NCBI GenBank assembly: GCA_009922615.1
Contig: RFVF01000024.1
Coordinates: forward strand, 1-64,000
DNA length: 64,000 nt
Direction: 5' to 3'
From: Pseudomonadota bacterium
Lineage (GTDB): Bacteria > Verrucomicrobiota > Verrucomicrobiia > Limisphaerales > SXTU01
Below are positions 1 through 8,960 of this stretch, piece by piece; positions within the stretch are counted from its first letter, which is position 1; each line of letters starts with the position of its first letter. The translations under genes and the position numbers were made by a program. Below the pieces are notes generated by a model, which ran no database searches, was not told the DNA's origin, and saw only the letters and a list, made by a program, of their open reading frames with translations.

Positions 1-840
1 TGACTCGGTGAGATCGGCGTTCGGCAGCGCGGCGATGCGTGTGCGGCATTCGAGGTAGGTGCGCCGCACGACGGACCAGAGCGAAAGCCAACTGGACGAC
101 GGCGCGGCGACGGCGGCTTCGTCGAGGCAGAAGGCCAGCGTGCTTTGGCGGCAGCGCGGCAGCACGGCGCAGAGGAGGTCGAGTTCCTGCGGCGTCATCT
201 CGGCGAAACCGTCGAGCCAGAGGCCGGCGATGGGAACCGGGAGGTGGGAGCTGGGAGCTGGGGCGGACCGGAGCATGGCCGTCGCGAGGTCGAGGAGGTG
301 GTCGGCGTCTTGAATTTCGCTCTCGGCGAGCCAGCTTTGGTAGGCGCGCAGCAGGTGGTGGAGGTCGTGGAGTTTGTCGCGGAGCTGCGGGTTTTCGTCG
401 CAGCGCGTGGTGAGGCGTGCGAGGCGATCGGGCGTGATTTGGTGCCGCTGGAATTCGCGCACGAGCTGGCTGAGTTGACGGGCGAAGCCGGGGAGGCGTG
501 CGGTGGCGCGGAAGACTTTCAACGAGTCCTGCTCACGGGCGAGCAGCGCGCGCAGCACCATCACGCGGCCTTCGTCGTCGAGCAGGTCGGGCACGGCGGC
601 GAAGGTGTCGAGCAGCCAGCGCGCGAGGCGGTCGAAGGAGACGATTTGCAATCGCGCATAGCCGGCGAGCTGCGGGTCGTCGAGAAGTTGGCGCTCGAGC
701 TGGAAGGTGGCCTGCTTGGGGGCGAGGAGCAGGAGCGGCGCGGGGTCGCTGGGGGCGAGGAGCAACTCGGTGCGGATCTCCTCAAGGCAGCGCCACGTCT
801 TGCCGCTGCCGGCAGGGCCGAGGAGGAAGTGGACACGCAC
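1..840 (-). CDS. AddB-like ATP-dependent nuclease/helicase subunit B, 3' end outside window
   Basis: The minus-strand frame is open for 280 codons to the window edge. It opens with a P-loop, GPAGSGKT, at residues 8-15, preceded by a short hydrophobic strand (VHFLL), which is how AddB/RexB-type subunits begin. AddB works with AddA to process double-strand DNA ends for recombination. The GTG at 840 is preferred because it puts the P-loop at the usual distance; a TTG at 867 is the only other in-frame start after an upstream TGA. Further motifs such as QATFQLERQLL and VSFDRLARWLL fit the family's superfamily-1-like N-terminal half. The C-terminal nuclease and Fe-S region lies outside the window. 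It follows the CotH gene closely on the same strand. A block of heptamer repeats lies inside the coding region (see 232-266). The large plus-strand open frame over this gene is a codon-bias shadow. Confidence 0.78.
   Translation of the reverse strand, partial: MRVHFLLGPAGSGKTWRCLEEIRTELLLAPSDPAPLLLLAPKQATFQLERQLLDDPQLAGYARLQIVSFDRLARWLLDTFAAVPDLLDDEGRVMVLRALLAREQDSLKVFRATARLPGFARQLSQLVREFQRHQITPDRLARLTTRCDENPQLRDKLHDLHHLLRAYQSWLAESEIQDADHLLDLATAMLRSAPAPSSHLPVPIAGLWLDGFAEMTPQELDLLCAVLPRCRQSTLAFCLDEAAVAAPSSSWLSLWSVVRRTYLECRTRIAALPNADLTES
232..266. repeat. Five tandem G-rich heptamers inside the AddB-like gene
   Basis: On the plus strand 35 nt divide exactly into five heptamers of the type GGGAGCT, two of them identical. 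On the minus strand they are read in frame by the AddB-like gene and encode a Ser/Pro/Ala-rich linker of about 12 residues. The words resemble the iterated-word repeats found between genes elsewhere in this window, but here only one arm is present. Confidence 0.7.
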
Positions 841-894
841 GCGGGAATGGTGCGGTTGGGCAGCCAAAGTTCAAGCCATGCTTGGCAGCGCGGC

Positions 895-2514
895 TTAGTT
901 TTGGCGGACGATCTGGAGGGAGCCGAGATCGAACCACGCGCGGCCTTTTTCGGCGCGGAGTTCGCAGACGAGGACGACCTCGGTGGAGGCGGCGGGGACT
1001 TCAAATTCGAAGGTGACTTTTTTCCAATCCGAATCGCCGCTGACCTGATTGTTCGGGCGCGAGGAGCCGGAGATGCGCAGGCCGGCACCTTCGCCGGTCG
1101 GCTCTTTGAGAGGCACGACGCCTTTGGTGCTGATTTTGCCTTCGAAGCGATACTTACCGGCGTCGAGCAGCACGCGCGAGCGCCAAGAGGCGACGGCACG
1201 GCTGGGTTTGTCCAAGTTGATTTCGAGGGATTTTACGCCGGCACGATCGGCGGCGTCGGACATCTGCGGCTCGCCAGCGTCCATTTGTGGCTCCCATTTG
1301 GCGAGCTTGAAGACGCCGTTGCTATCGGGCTTCATCGGCTTCATGGGCAGAACGCCGAGTTGTTTCTGGATGCCGGCGACGCGGGCGATGAGCCGGTTGT
1401 TGAGGTCGCGGATGTTGTTGTCGAAGTTTTTGGCGACGTTCTCGCCCATTTCGGCCAGGACCGGGCGGACGCGGGCGTGGACGAGGGCGGTCTGGTTGGT
1501 GAGGAATTCGGCGGTGAACACGTTGGTGAGGAGATAGCCGACGCGCTCACGATATTTTTCTTTCGTTTGCGGCAATTGCCAGAGGCCGCTGACCACGATG
1601 CCGCCGAGGCCGTCGAAGATCGGGAAGTTTGGATCGCCGAAGAGTTGGTCCATGCCGGAGGGTAGGAAGTAAACTTTGTTCACGGCGGGATGGGTGTAGA
1701 GGCGGTAGTTGTTGCGGTTGCCCGCGTAGCCGTCCCAGTGGGCGACGAGGCGTTCCATGGCGACGAAGCTGAGGAACTGGTCGATGGCCACGGTTTTATC
1801 CATGAGCACCGCGCGCTTGGCGAGATCGGGTTCGCGGCTCGCGGCGACGAGCGCCTTGAGGTCGGCCTGGTCGTTGGTGCCGGTGCCGACTTTGCGGTCT
1901 TTCTTCTGGTCGATGTCGGCGCAGAAGCCGCCATCGTAGAAGTTGCCAGCCTTGCTTCCGAAGTGGTTTTTGAGGAACTGAGTGTCGAAGCCTTCCTTCA
2001 ACACGTAGAAGCCGAGGTCGCGGCCGTTGAGCCAGACGCGGGCGTGGGAGATGCGGGGCGTGGGCACGCCGGCGGCGTTGAAGAGGACGGAGCCGAGGTG
2101 CTCGTTGAGATAGATGCCGTCCTGGACGGAGTTGTTGAGGTGCAGCTTGTCGAGACCGTGGAATTTCTGCCGCTCGCGGAACTTGTCGAAGTTGAGCGTG
2201 AGGGCCGGGCGGTCGTTGACGGGACGGAAGCTGCCGGCTGCGCCCTTCAGGTGAATGCCCACTTCGCGGTAAAGGAAATCCTCCCCTTCGCGCACGGTGC
2301 AGCGGACGAAGGAGCGCGCGTCCTTGTTGAGCTTGGTCAGCTCTTCGGGCGAGATTTCGATGCGGAGCTTGGGGATTTTGCCTTCGCGGAAAAACACCTC
2401 GTCAGGGTCATCCGGGCGTAAACCCGCGTGGGCACGCAGCGCAAGGAGGATGCCGACGCCGACAAAAGTCCGGATCACCAAGCGGAGCAACTGGCGGTGG
2501 CGGGTCATGAACAT
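895..2514 (-). CDS. Secreted CotH-kinase family protein with C-terminal beta-sandwich
   Basis: 539 residues from the chosen ATG at 2514 (2508 is an alternative). This start places a hydrophobic signal segment ending ALRAHA at the N-terminus; the longer open frame would add 23 residues before it. The central region carries CotH-type motifs: LNGRDLGFYVLKEG, then GNRNNYRLY (about residues 265-273) and SGMDQLFGD (about 286-294). CotH proteins are atypical kinases that phosphorylate secreted proteins. The last 130 residues or so (from KSLEINLDKPS) look like a carbohydrate-binding-type beta-sandwich with a conserved DWKKVTFEF strand. The substrate is unknown. It is probably cotranscribed with the AddB-like gene downstream, with no functional link evident. 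Confidence 0.85.
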   Translation of the reverse strand: MFMTRHRQLLRLVIRTFVGVGILLALRAHAGLRPDDPDEVFFREGKIPKLRIEISPEELTKLNKDARSFVRCTVREGEDFLYREVGIHLKGAAGSFRPVNDRPALTLNFDKFRERQKFHGLDKLHLNNSVQDGIYLNEHLGSVLFNAAGVPTPRISHARVWLNGRDLGFYVLKEGFDTQFLKNHFGSKAGNFYDGGFCADIDQKKDRKVGTGTNDQADLKALVAASREPDLAKRAVLMDKTVAIDQFLSFVAMERLVAHWDGYAGNRNNYRLYTHPAVNKVYFLPSGMDQLFGDPNFPIFDGLGGIVVSGLWQLPQTKEKYRERVGYLLTNVFTAEFLTNQTALVHARVRPVLAEMGENVAKNFDNNIRDLNNRLIARVAGIQKQLGVLPMKPMKPDSNGVFKLAKWEPQMDAGEPQMSDAADRAGVKSLEINLDKPSRAVASWRSRVLLDAGKYRFEGKISTKGVVPLKEPTGEGAGLRISGSSRPNNQVSGDSDWKKVTFEFEVPAASTEVVLVCELRAEKGRAWFDLGSLQIVRQN

Positions 2515-2651
2515 CTGGCTTTCGACTGCGCGGTGCGCTGAATCGTTCGACAGTATCGGGGAAAAAATTCGCGCTGCAAGCATGCGGTGTGGATTGGCCC
2601 ATGCAAATTTTCCGGCGCTTGTGATTTACCAGCGTTGTGCGATAAACGGGC

Positions 2652-3164
2652 ATGCTCTTGTCTGTGAACCGTCTGGCATTGAAATCCTTGACTGCGCTTC
2701 TGGCCGCGCTGGCACTGGCCTGTCTCGGCGGCTGTAGTGGCGACACGAAGCCGTCGCATGGCCACGGAGGCCACCATCACGAACCTCCGCATGGCGGCAC
2801 GGCGATCGATCTGGGCGAGGAGGAGGCGCACGTGGAATTCGTGCTCGATGCCGCGGCGGGCAAGTTGACGGCCTACGTGCTCAAGGCCCACATGGCCGGT
2901 TTTCAGCGCATCACACAAGAGTCGCTGGAGCTGGTCGCCACGGTCGGGGGAAAGCCCGAGACGCTCACGCTGAAGGCCGTCGCCAATGCGGCCACTGGGG
3001 AGAAGGCCGGTGACACCTCGCAGTTTGAAGCGCAGGCGGACTGGCTGAAGGCGGCGAAGACTTTTCACGCCGAGTTGAAGAGCATCACCGTGCGGGACAA
3101 GGCTTACACTGCTTTGAAATTTAACTTTCCGAAGGGTGAAGCCCCCGCCGCCGTCAACAAGTAA
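2652..3164 (+). CDS. His-rich lipoprotein of unknown function
   Basis: 170 residues. A signal peptide ends in a lipobox, LGGC, at about residues 24-27. The mature N-terminus carries a His-rich stretch (HGHGGHHHEPPHGG) that probably binds a transition metal. The remainder is a small alpha/beta or all-beta domain with no recognised family. The stop codon is 7 bp before the next ATG, so it should be translated together with the DUF3299 gene. The His cluster next to Cys-containing neighbours suggests metal handling in the periplasm; this is inference from composition only. Confidence 0.8.
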   Translation: MLLSVNRLALKSLTALLAALALACLGGCSGDTKPSHGHGGHHHEPPHGGTAIDLGEEEAHVEFVLDAAAGKLTAYVLKAHMAGFQRITQESLELVATVGGKPETLTLKAVANAATGEKAGDTSQFEAQADWLKAAKTFHAELKSITVRDKAYTALKFNFPKGEAPAAVNK

Positions 3165-3171
3165 GTTGATT

Positions 3172-3789
3172 ATGAAACGCACTCTGTCCCTTTGCACCCT
3201 CGCCGTCGCGGGCGGTTTGTTGCTCACTGCCGCTGAAGCACCGAAGAAGGAAGTCCGCGGTGCCCCCATCCAAAAGCTCGCGCCTGCCGCTCCCACCAAC
3301 GCCGCACCAGCGGCAACCGACGCCAAGGCCCCGGCGCCCGGAGCGGTGCAGAAGGACGGCGAGTTTCTGGTCGTCGGCTTCGACCGGCTGGCGGGCTTTG
3401 TTTACGACATCCCCGATGACGTTCCTGCCGCGACGAATGCGCCTGCTAAATCCGTTGCCCCGCCGAAGGAGCAGATCCCTGCGGCGGTGAAGGCCTTCGA
3501 CAAACAGCGCGTCGCGCTGAAGGGCTTCATGCTGCCGCTCAAAGTCGAGGGCGGTCTTATCACCGAGTTGCTCATCATGCGCGATCAGTCGATGTGCTGT
3601 TACGGCAGCGTCCCGAAGATCAACGAGTGGGTCAGCGTGAAGATGACTGGCAAGGGCGTGAAGCCCATCATGGACCAGGCGGTGACGCTCTATGGCAAAC
3701 TGCATGTCGGCGAAATCCGGGAGAACGGCTATCTCGTCGGTATCTACCAGATGGACGGGGAGCGCGTGGCAGGACCGTTGGATTTGTGA
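3172..3789 (+). CDS. Secreted DUF3299 domain protein
   Basis: 205 residues from ATG 3172; an earlier in-frame start at 3136 would overlap the upstream gene and hide the signal peptide. The signal segment is followed by an Ala/Pro-rich linker to about residue 55. The conserved C-terminal domain (about 100-205) contains KGFMLPL, then a Met-Cys-Cys-Tyr-Gly motif (MRDQSMCCYG), and ends in a beta-strand region including TLYGKLHVGE. These are features of DUF3299 proteins, whose role is not established. The adjacent Cys pair next to Met could bind copper, matching the His-rich lipoprotein upstream, but this is untested. Confidence 0.8.
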   Translation: MKRTLSLCTLAVAGGLLLTAAEAPKKEVRGAPIQKLAPAAPTNAAPAATDAKAPAPGAVQKDGEFLVVGFDRLAGFVYDIPDDVPAATNAPAKSVAPPKEQIPAAVKAFDKQRVALKGFMLPLKVEGGLITELLIMRDQSMCCYGSVPKINEWVSVKMTGKGVKPIMDQAVTLYGKLHVGEIRENGYLVGIYQMDGERVAGPLDL

Positions 3790-3886
3790 CCGGTGAGAAC
3801 CCCGGTTTTCGCCGTGTCAGATTGCCTGCTTCTTTCCTTGAACTCGCCGCCCGTGACCAGCGTCGGCTGCTTCGACTGATTTTATT

Positions 3887-4948
3887 GTGAAACTCCCCTT
3901 CCATTCTGCCTTGGTGGCCGTCTTCCTCAGTGCGATGCCCCCGCTCGCCTTCGCTGCTGCGGCGCCCGGCTCGGCTGCGCGCCCCAAGGACACCGTCGTC
4001 GTGGATGCCAAGACCGAGGCAGTCATCAAGGGCGGGTTAAAATACTTGGCCTCGAAGCAGCAGCCTTCGGGTGCGTGGGGATTTAACGGCGAGGAAACCA
4101 AACGGCAGGTCGCGCTGACCGGCTACACGCTCATGGCTTTCCAAGCCGCCGGCCATCTCCCCGGCGAGGGCGAATACGGCAAAAACGTCACTGCGGGGAT
4201 GAATTACCTCCTCGACTCGATCGGCCCTGACGGCCTCTACAACATGCGCAGTGACGGCCAATACATGTATTCGCATGGCATCGCCACCATTGCGCTCGCT
4301 GAACTTTACGGCCAGACCAAGTCCCCGACGATGCGCGCCAAGCTCGACAAAGCCGTGAAGGTCATCATCAGCGCGCAGGCCACCGAGCCCGGCCACGAAG
4401 GCGGCTGGCGCTACCGGCCCATTGCTAAAGACGCCGACATCTCCGTCACCGTGCTCTCGCTTGTCGCCATCCGCGCGGCAAAGAACGGCGGCCTCGAAGT
4501 CCCGCAGCGCACCATTGACGAAGCGGTCCAATACGTGAAGCGCTGCCAGGACGAGCGCACTGGTGGTTTCTGCTACCAGCCGCAACGAGACCCCGGCTTC
4601 GCGCGCACGGCGGCGGCGATTTACTCCCTGCAAGTCTGCGGCCTCTACGAAGACCCGATGGTGAAGAAAGGTTCGGCCTACCTGTTCGACAATCTCCGCG
4701 AGGATCACGAGTGGTTCACCTACGGCAACTTCTACGCCGCCTCTGCGCAATACATGGTCGGCGGTGAGACTTGGAGCAAATGGTATCCCAAAGTGAAGGA
4801 CATGCTCATGTCGCAAGTCGTGAAGCAGGGCGACGTGGCCTATTGGGAAGCGCGCGGACGCGGCGGCGTAGGCCCGACCTTCTGCACAGCGGTTTACACG
4901 ATGATTCTGGCGATGCCGTATCACTACATCCCGCTGTATCAGCGGTGA
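3887..4948 (+). CDS. Secreted prenyltransferase/squalene-cyclase-repeat protein
   Basis: 353 residues starting at GTG 3887, which directly precedes a signal peptide (KLPFHSALVAVFLSAMPPLAFA). The mature part has repeated alpha-alpha hairpins typical of the squalene cyclase/prenyltransferase toroid: LKYLASKQQPSGAWG, YLLDSIGPDGLY, VIISAQ, and YVKRCQDERTGGFCY. Such exported proteins are common in Verrucomicrobia and Planctomycetes; no cyclase catalytic DXDD motif is visible, so an enzymatic role is doubtful and a binding role is more likely. It is the third gene of a set with the lipoprotein and the DUF3299 protein. An inverted-repeat block follows the stop codon. Confidence 0.8.
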   Translation: MKLPFHSALVAVFLSAMPPLAFAAAAPGSAARPKDTVVVDAKTEAVIKGGLKYLASKQQPSGAWGFNGEETKRQVALTGYTLMAFQAAGHLPGEGEYGKNVTAGMNYLLDSIGPDGLYNMRSDGQYMYSHGIATIALAELYGQTKSPTMRAKLDKAVKVIISAQATEPGHEGGWRYRPIAKDADISVTVLSLVAIRAAKNGGLEVPQRTIDEAVQYVKRCQDERTGGFCYQPQRDPGFARTAAAIYSLQVCGLYEDPMVKKGSAYLFDNLREDHEWFTYGNFYAASAQYMVGGETWSKWYPKVKDMLMSQVVKQGDVAYWEARGRGGVGPTFCTAVYTMILAMPYHYIPLYQR

Positions 4949-4958
4949 GGGCGGGAAG

Positions 4959-5038
4959 GATTAAGATTACGAGCAAGATTACGATCGCGAAGCCAACGAC
5001 TCCTTCTACTCTTACTCTTGATTCTAATCTTAGTCTTG
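4959..5038. repeat. Imperfect inverted repeat built from GANNNN hexamers
   Basis: The left arm (4959-4994) divides into hexamers such as GATTAA, GATTAC and GAGCAA. The reverse complement of the right arm (5001-5038) divides the same way (GACTAA, GATTAG, GAGTAA, GAGTAG). Aligned hexamers mostly share four to six of six positions, so the transcript could fold into a long bulged hairpin. It lies between the squalene-cyclase-repeat gene and the start of the next gene. Confidence 0.7.
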
Positions 5039-5046
5039 GTCTCAAA

Positions 5047-5418
5047 GTGAATGCGGAACCAGTCAACCGGCCAGTCGACTCAGCCGAAGGGAAAGTTTCG
5101 TTTGGCCGCGTATCGCGTCTGTTGCTCGTCGCAGTGCCTCTGTTTGGCTTAGCGGGCGTCGGCTTCGCCTACACCGATTTGAACATCCATCAGCGGATGT
5201 TTGTGGACCACTTGGGCTGCGGCTGTGCGAATGGATTCAACACCAATCACCTGACGATGACGATCGGTTTCACCTGTGCTGGATTGGCGCTCCCCGCTTG
5301 GTGGCTGGCCACTAGAGGGCTGCCGTGGGAATATCGCCTGACGCTGACTGCGGCAGGAGCACTGGCGTTGCTCATCGCTTTTATCGGACCGTTTTTTCGC
5401 CACAACTTTTGGCTGTGA
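5047..5418 (+). CDS. Small membrane protein with a conserved-looking Cys/His motif
   Basis: About 123 residues if GTG 5047 is the start; the longer open frame runs back through the hexamer repeat and the upstream gene and is unlikely. Three hydrophobic segments are seen (about residues 25-45, 70-90 and 95-115). Between the first and second lies a motif with His, Cys-Gly-Cys and another His (DHLGCGCANGFNTNHLT), probably on the outer face. This could bind metal or haem. The gene ends in a TGATG overlap with the next start, so translation is coupled to the PA14 protein. Family not recognised. Confidence 0.65.
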   Translation: MNAEPVNRPVDSAEGKVSFGRVSRLLLVAVPLFGLAGVGFAYTDLNIHQRMFVDHLGCGCANGFNTNHLTMTIGFTCAGLALPAWWLATRGLPWEYRLTLTAAGALALLIAFIGPFFRHNFWL

Positions 5419-8400
5419 TGTCCGTGACCAATCTCTTTCCCACTCGCGCTCTTTCGTGTTTTCCGCGGGCTTTCCTTGTCTTACTTGGTTTTGTCCTCGC
5501 CACCCACGCCGGCTCGCTTCGCACGCGCGATGGCAAGTTCCTCGAAGGCACGGTCCAGCTCGATGCGCCCGCCGGAGTCAAAATCACTTTGGCCAACGGC
5601 GAGCAGCAGAAGTTCCCGCTTGCCAACATCGAACATGCCACCTTTACCAGCGGCGCGACCACCAGCCTCCCGCCCGAGGTTGCCGCCTTGATGAAGGGGC
5701 GCGGCAATGGCCTGCTCGGCACCTACTACGAGAAGATCAATTTCTCCGATCGCTCGGTCCATCGCCTCGACGAGACGATCAACTTCGACTGGGAACTCGG
5801 CGAGCCCATCGCCGGAGTCCAGAAGGACTATTTCAGCGTTCGGTGGGCCGGACAGCTCGAAGCCCCCGTCTCCGGGAAGTTCACCTTCCACCTCGATGCC
5901 GATGACGGCGCTAAACTCTGGCTGGCCGACCGCCTCATCTGCGACGCCTGGCATGTCGCTGATGGCGCCGAAATTTCCGGCGACATCGAACTCAAGCAAG
6001 GGGAGCGTTACGAACTCCGGCTCGAATACTACGACAATCTCGGTCCCGCTCACGTGCGCCTTTCCTGGACCGGGCCTGGCATTCCCAAGAGCATCGTTCC
6101 GCGCAGCCAGCTCCACGCCGCCATCGGCACCAAGCCTGCCGACCCCGCGCCCGTGCACGGTTTGCTCGCGTCATACTATCGCCGCACCCAGCTCGACAGC
6201 AGCAGCGCGGTCACGCGCATCGACCCGCAGCTCGACTTCGACTGGGGCAACAACGCGCCCGTCCCGGAGGTTCCGGCGGAGTCCTTCAGTGCGCGTTGGA
6301 GCGGGCAGGTCGCGGCGCAGTTCACCGAGAGTTACACCTTCCACGTCGAGACTGGCGGCGGGGTGAAGCTCTGGCTGGATGGCGTGCTCATCCTCGACCA
6401 GTGGCGTGACCAGCCCGGCGATTTCTACAGCACCGTTGTCCCGCTGACGGCGGGGCAGAAATACGACCTGCGCGTCGAGCACTTCAACACGAGCAAGGAG
6501 GCCAAAATGCGCCTTCTCTGGAGCAGTGCTTCGCAACGCAAGCTGCCCATCCCGGCCGATGCGCTCACGCCGTCGCGGCCCGCCGAGATCAGCTCGCGCA
6601 AGCCGCAGCACGGCTTGCTGGGCACCTATTTCTCGCGGCCTGATTGCACGGGGGAAGTGCTCAAGCGGCTCGACGCACAGGTGAATTTTGACTGGGCGGA
6701 CAAGCCCGCTGCGCCCGGCGTGCCCACGGAGGATTTCTCCGTGCGGTGGACAGGGCAGGTGCAGGCGCAGCATTCGGAGAACTACACCTTCCACGTCGAG
6801 GCGGACGACGGTGTGCGCGTGTGGCTCGGTGACCGGCAGATCATCGACGAGTGGCGGCAGCAGTCCACCACCGTCGTGAGCCAGCCCGCCGCGTTGAGTG
6901 CCGGGCAGTTCTACCCGCTTACCATTGAGTTCTTCTCCGCCAAACCGCCCGCGATGGCGAAGCTCAAATGGAGCAGTCCCTCTACGCCGCTCGGCGTCAT
7001 TCCGGCGAGCCGCCTCTACCCTCCGAACGCTCCGAGCGCGTCGGCTTCCGGCGAGCGCCGACTCGGTCTGGATCGCGGCGTCGTGACGTGGGACGGCTCC
7101 TTCCTCGCCGCACCGCTCGTCACAGCGGATGACACCGCGATGCAGTTCGGCGGCGCGCAAAAGGATTTCACGCTCTCCACGGTGAATGCGGCCCGCATCA
7201 TTTTCCAAAACCTCTCCGCGCAACGGGCGGCGAAGATCGAGCCCGGCCGCGCCGGTGTCCTGCTGGTAAATGGCGATTTCGTGGACGGCGAGTTCAAGGG
7301 CTACGACCGGGGTCGTGTGAAGTTGAGCTCCGTGTTGTTCGGCTTGAAGTTTTTTGACGCCACCTATGAAGTGGTGGCTGTCATTCTGCGCGAGCCGGCA
7401 CCCGGTTCGCCGACCTTTCGCGTGAAGGCCAGTGACGGCTCGGTGCTGCTCGTGAAGAAGTTTAAAATGTCCGGCGACGGGCTGACCATCGACGACGCGA
7501 CGTTGCGCGGCTACCGCGTGCCGGCCCAGGAATTGATCGAGTTGAAGCAAGGCAGTGGCACGAATTTATTTTCAACCTCGCTGCGCCTGGGACCGAACTC
7601 GCCTCACGCCGAGATCGCCAGGGTCGATGCCGCCGCCGAGCGCGAGTGGAAGGCCAAAGCGGAGTCCGTCCGCAATCTTGTGGCCGTGGAAAACGACAAG
7701 CGCGCCCGGATGGATGCGGACGAGGAGCGCAAGATTCGCACCGAGCTGGACGCCGTCACCGAAGCCGACCGTGTACTCAAGAGCGCATTGGCCAAGCTCG
7801 GCGACTACCAAGATCAGCTCACCCGTGCCCGGAACGACTTGAAGGAGGCCGAGGCGAAAACGGAAACGCTTCGTGGGGAAGCCAAGAAAGCCGCCGAACT
7901 GGCGGAGGCGAAGACCGCCGAAACCGACAAGGCAAAGGAAGCCTACGATAAGCGCAAGGCGGAGTTCACTCAGCGTTCCCAGGAGTGGATCGCCTCGATC
8001 AAGACGCGCGACACCACGCAGGCGAAATTGACCACGGAGGCGGCGCAGGCTGACGCCGCTGTGGCCAGCGCCCGCCAAAAGCTGGAATACACCAAGTCCG
8101 AGGAGGCGAATCGCAACCGCAATGCCGAGGCGCTGCGTAAGGCTGCGGCGCAAGCTGCCGAACAATCGGAGTCGGCGCGTGTCAAGGCCGAGGGCAGCTG
8201 GAAATTTGCGCAGGCCGACTTGGCGAAGGCGAAGACCGCGCGCGACGAGGCCAAGACACAATCCGATGCCGCGAAGGAAATGATGGACCGGCTGACTCGC
8301 GAGCACGCAGAGCTGGCCCGCAAGGCGGCGGCTGACAAATCCATCACGCCCCAAAAAGTTGCCGAGGCCAAGACCGCCGCCGACAAAGCCAGCACCGAGC

Positions 8401-8960
8401 ATCAGGCCAAAGTCCGCGCCGCCGAGGAGTGGCGGGGCAAGCGGGATCGCTTGACGGGCGAGGAGATGGCGAAGAAGCGGGAGTTGGACCGCCTGGTGGC
8501 TGAAGTGACTGCGAAATCCACCGCGCTCAAAACCGCGCAGGCCACTGCAGAGAAAGTGGCGCGTGACACGAAGGAAGCGCGCACCAAGGCCGAGGAGAAT
8601 TTGAAACAGGCGGAAGCCCGCGCGGTCGAGGTGAAGGCGGCGAAAGAGAAGCAACTAGCCGAGTTGAACGCCAAGGTGAAGGACTTGGAGGCTGCTCGAA
8701 AGCTGCTCGAAAAGGAGACGGCTGATTTGTTCAACGTCCACAACAAGCTCTCCGCCGAGCGCGCCCAGCTCCGGCAGGTGAAGGCCAGTGCCGATGCCGC
8801 CGCGGATCGCGCGGCCACTGAAGTGGCCGTGAAGCGCAAGGCGCTCACCAGCGCCGAGACGCTCGTCGCCTCGGCAGCCGAGAAGAAACTCGCCGCCGAA
8901 AAATCGCTCGCCGACGCGCGTGCCTTGATCGAGAAGCGCGCCCGCGCCCAGTTCAAATGA
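5418..8960 (+). CDS. Large secreted protein with three PA14 domains and a long coiled coil
   Basis: 1180 residues from ATG 5418, which overlaps the previous stop. A signal peptide (to about residue 35) leads to a short beta domain, RTRDGKFLEG. Three PA14 domains begin near residues 97 (GLLGTYYEKINF), 246 (GLLASYYRRTQ) and 397 (GLLGTYFSRPDC); each holds the usual DDGAKLWL-type motif, degenerate in the second (GGGVKLWL). PA14 domains usually bind carbohydrate. A further beta domain (about 555-715) with NGDFVDGEF and KLSSVLFGLKFF recurs in the next gene. From about 725 to the end there is an Ala/Lys/Glu-rich coiled coil of about 450 residues. The combination suggests a long cell-surface or periplasmic adhesin or scaffold. 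No catalytic motif is visible. Confidence 0.85.
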   Translation: MSVTNLFPTRALSCFPRAFLVLLGFVLATHAGSLRTRDGKFLEGTVQLDAPAGVKITLANGEQQKFPLANIEHATFTSGATTSLPPEVAALMKGRGNGLLGTYYEKINFSDRSVHRLDETINFDWELGEPIAGVQKDYFSVRWAGQLEAPVSGKFTFHLDADDGAKLWLADRLICDAWHVADGAEISGDIELKQGERYELRLEYYDNLGPAHVRLSWTGPGIPKSIVPRSQLHAAIGTKPADPAPVHGLLASYYRRTQLDSSSAVTRIDPQLDFDWGNNAPVPEVPAESFSARWSGQVAAQFTESYTFHVETGGGVKLWLDGVLILDQWRDQPGDFYSTVVPLTAGQKYDLRVEHFNTSKEAKMRLLWSSASQRKLPIPADALTPSRPAEISSRKPQHGLLGTYFSRPDCTGEVLKRLDAQVNFDWADKPAAPGVPTEDFSVRWTGQVQAQHSENYTFHVEADDGVRVWLGDRQIIDEWRQQSTTVVSQPAALSAGQFYPLTIEFFSAKPPAMAKLKWSSPSTPLGVIPASRLYPPNAPSASASGERRLGLDRGVVTWDGSFLAAPLVTADDTAMQFGGAQKDFTLSTVNAARIIFQNLSAQRAAKIEPGRAGVLLVNGDFVDGEFKGYDRGRVKLSSVLFGLKFFDATYEVVAVILREPAPGSPTFRVKASDGSVLLVKKFKMSGDGLTIDDATLRGYRVPAQELIELKQGSGTNLFSTSLRLGPNSPHAEIARVDAAAEREWKAKAESVRNLVAVENDKRARMDADEERKIRTELDAVTEADRVLKSALAKLGDYQDQLTRARNDLKEAEAKTETLRGEAKKAAELAEAKTAETDKAKEAYDKRKAEFTQRSQEWIASIKTRDTTQAKLTTEAAQADAAVASARQKLEYTKSEEANRNRNAEALRKAAAQAAEQSESARVKAEGSWKFAQADLAKAKTARDEAKTQSDAAKEMMDRLTREHAELARKAAADKSITPQKVAEAKTAADKASTEHQAKVRAAEEWRGKRDRLTGEEMAKKRELDRLVAEVTAKSTALKTAQATAEKVARDTKEARTKAEENLKQAEARAVEVKAAKEKQLAELNAKVKDLEAARKLLEKETADLFNVHNKLSAERAQLRQVKASADAAADRAATEVAVKRKALTSAETLVASAAEKKLAAEKSLADARALIEKRARAQFK

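Noticed and set aside
145-1665. Plus-strand open frame of 506 codons over the AddB-like and CotH genes
   Set aside because: It is antisense to two recognisable genes on the minus strand; the open frame reflects GC-rich codon bias.
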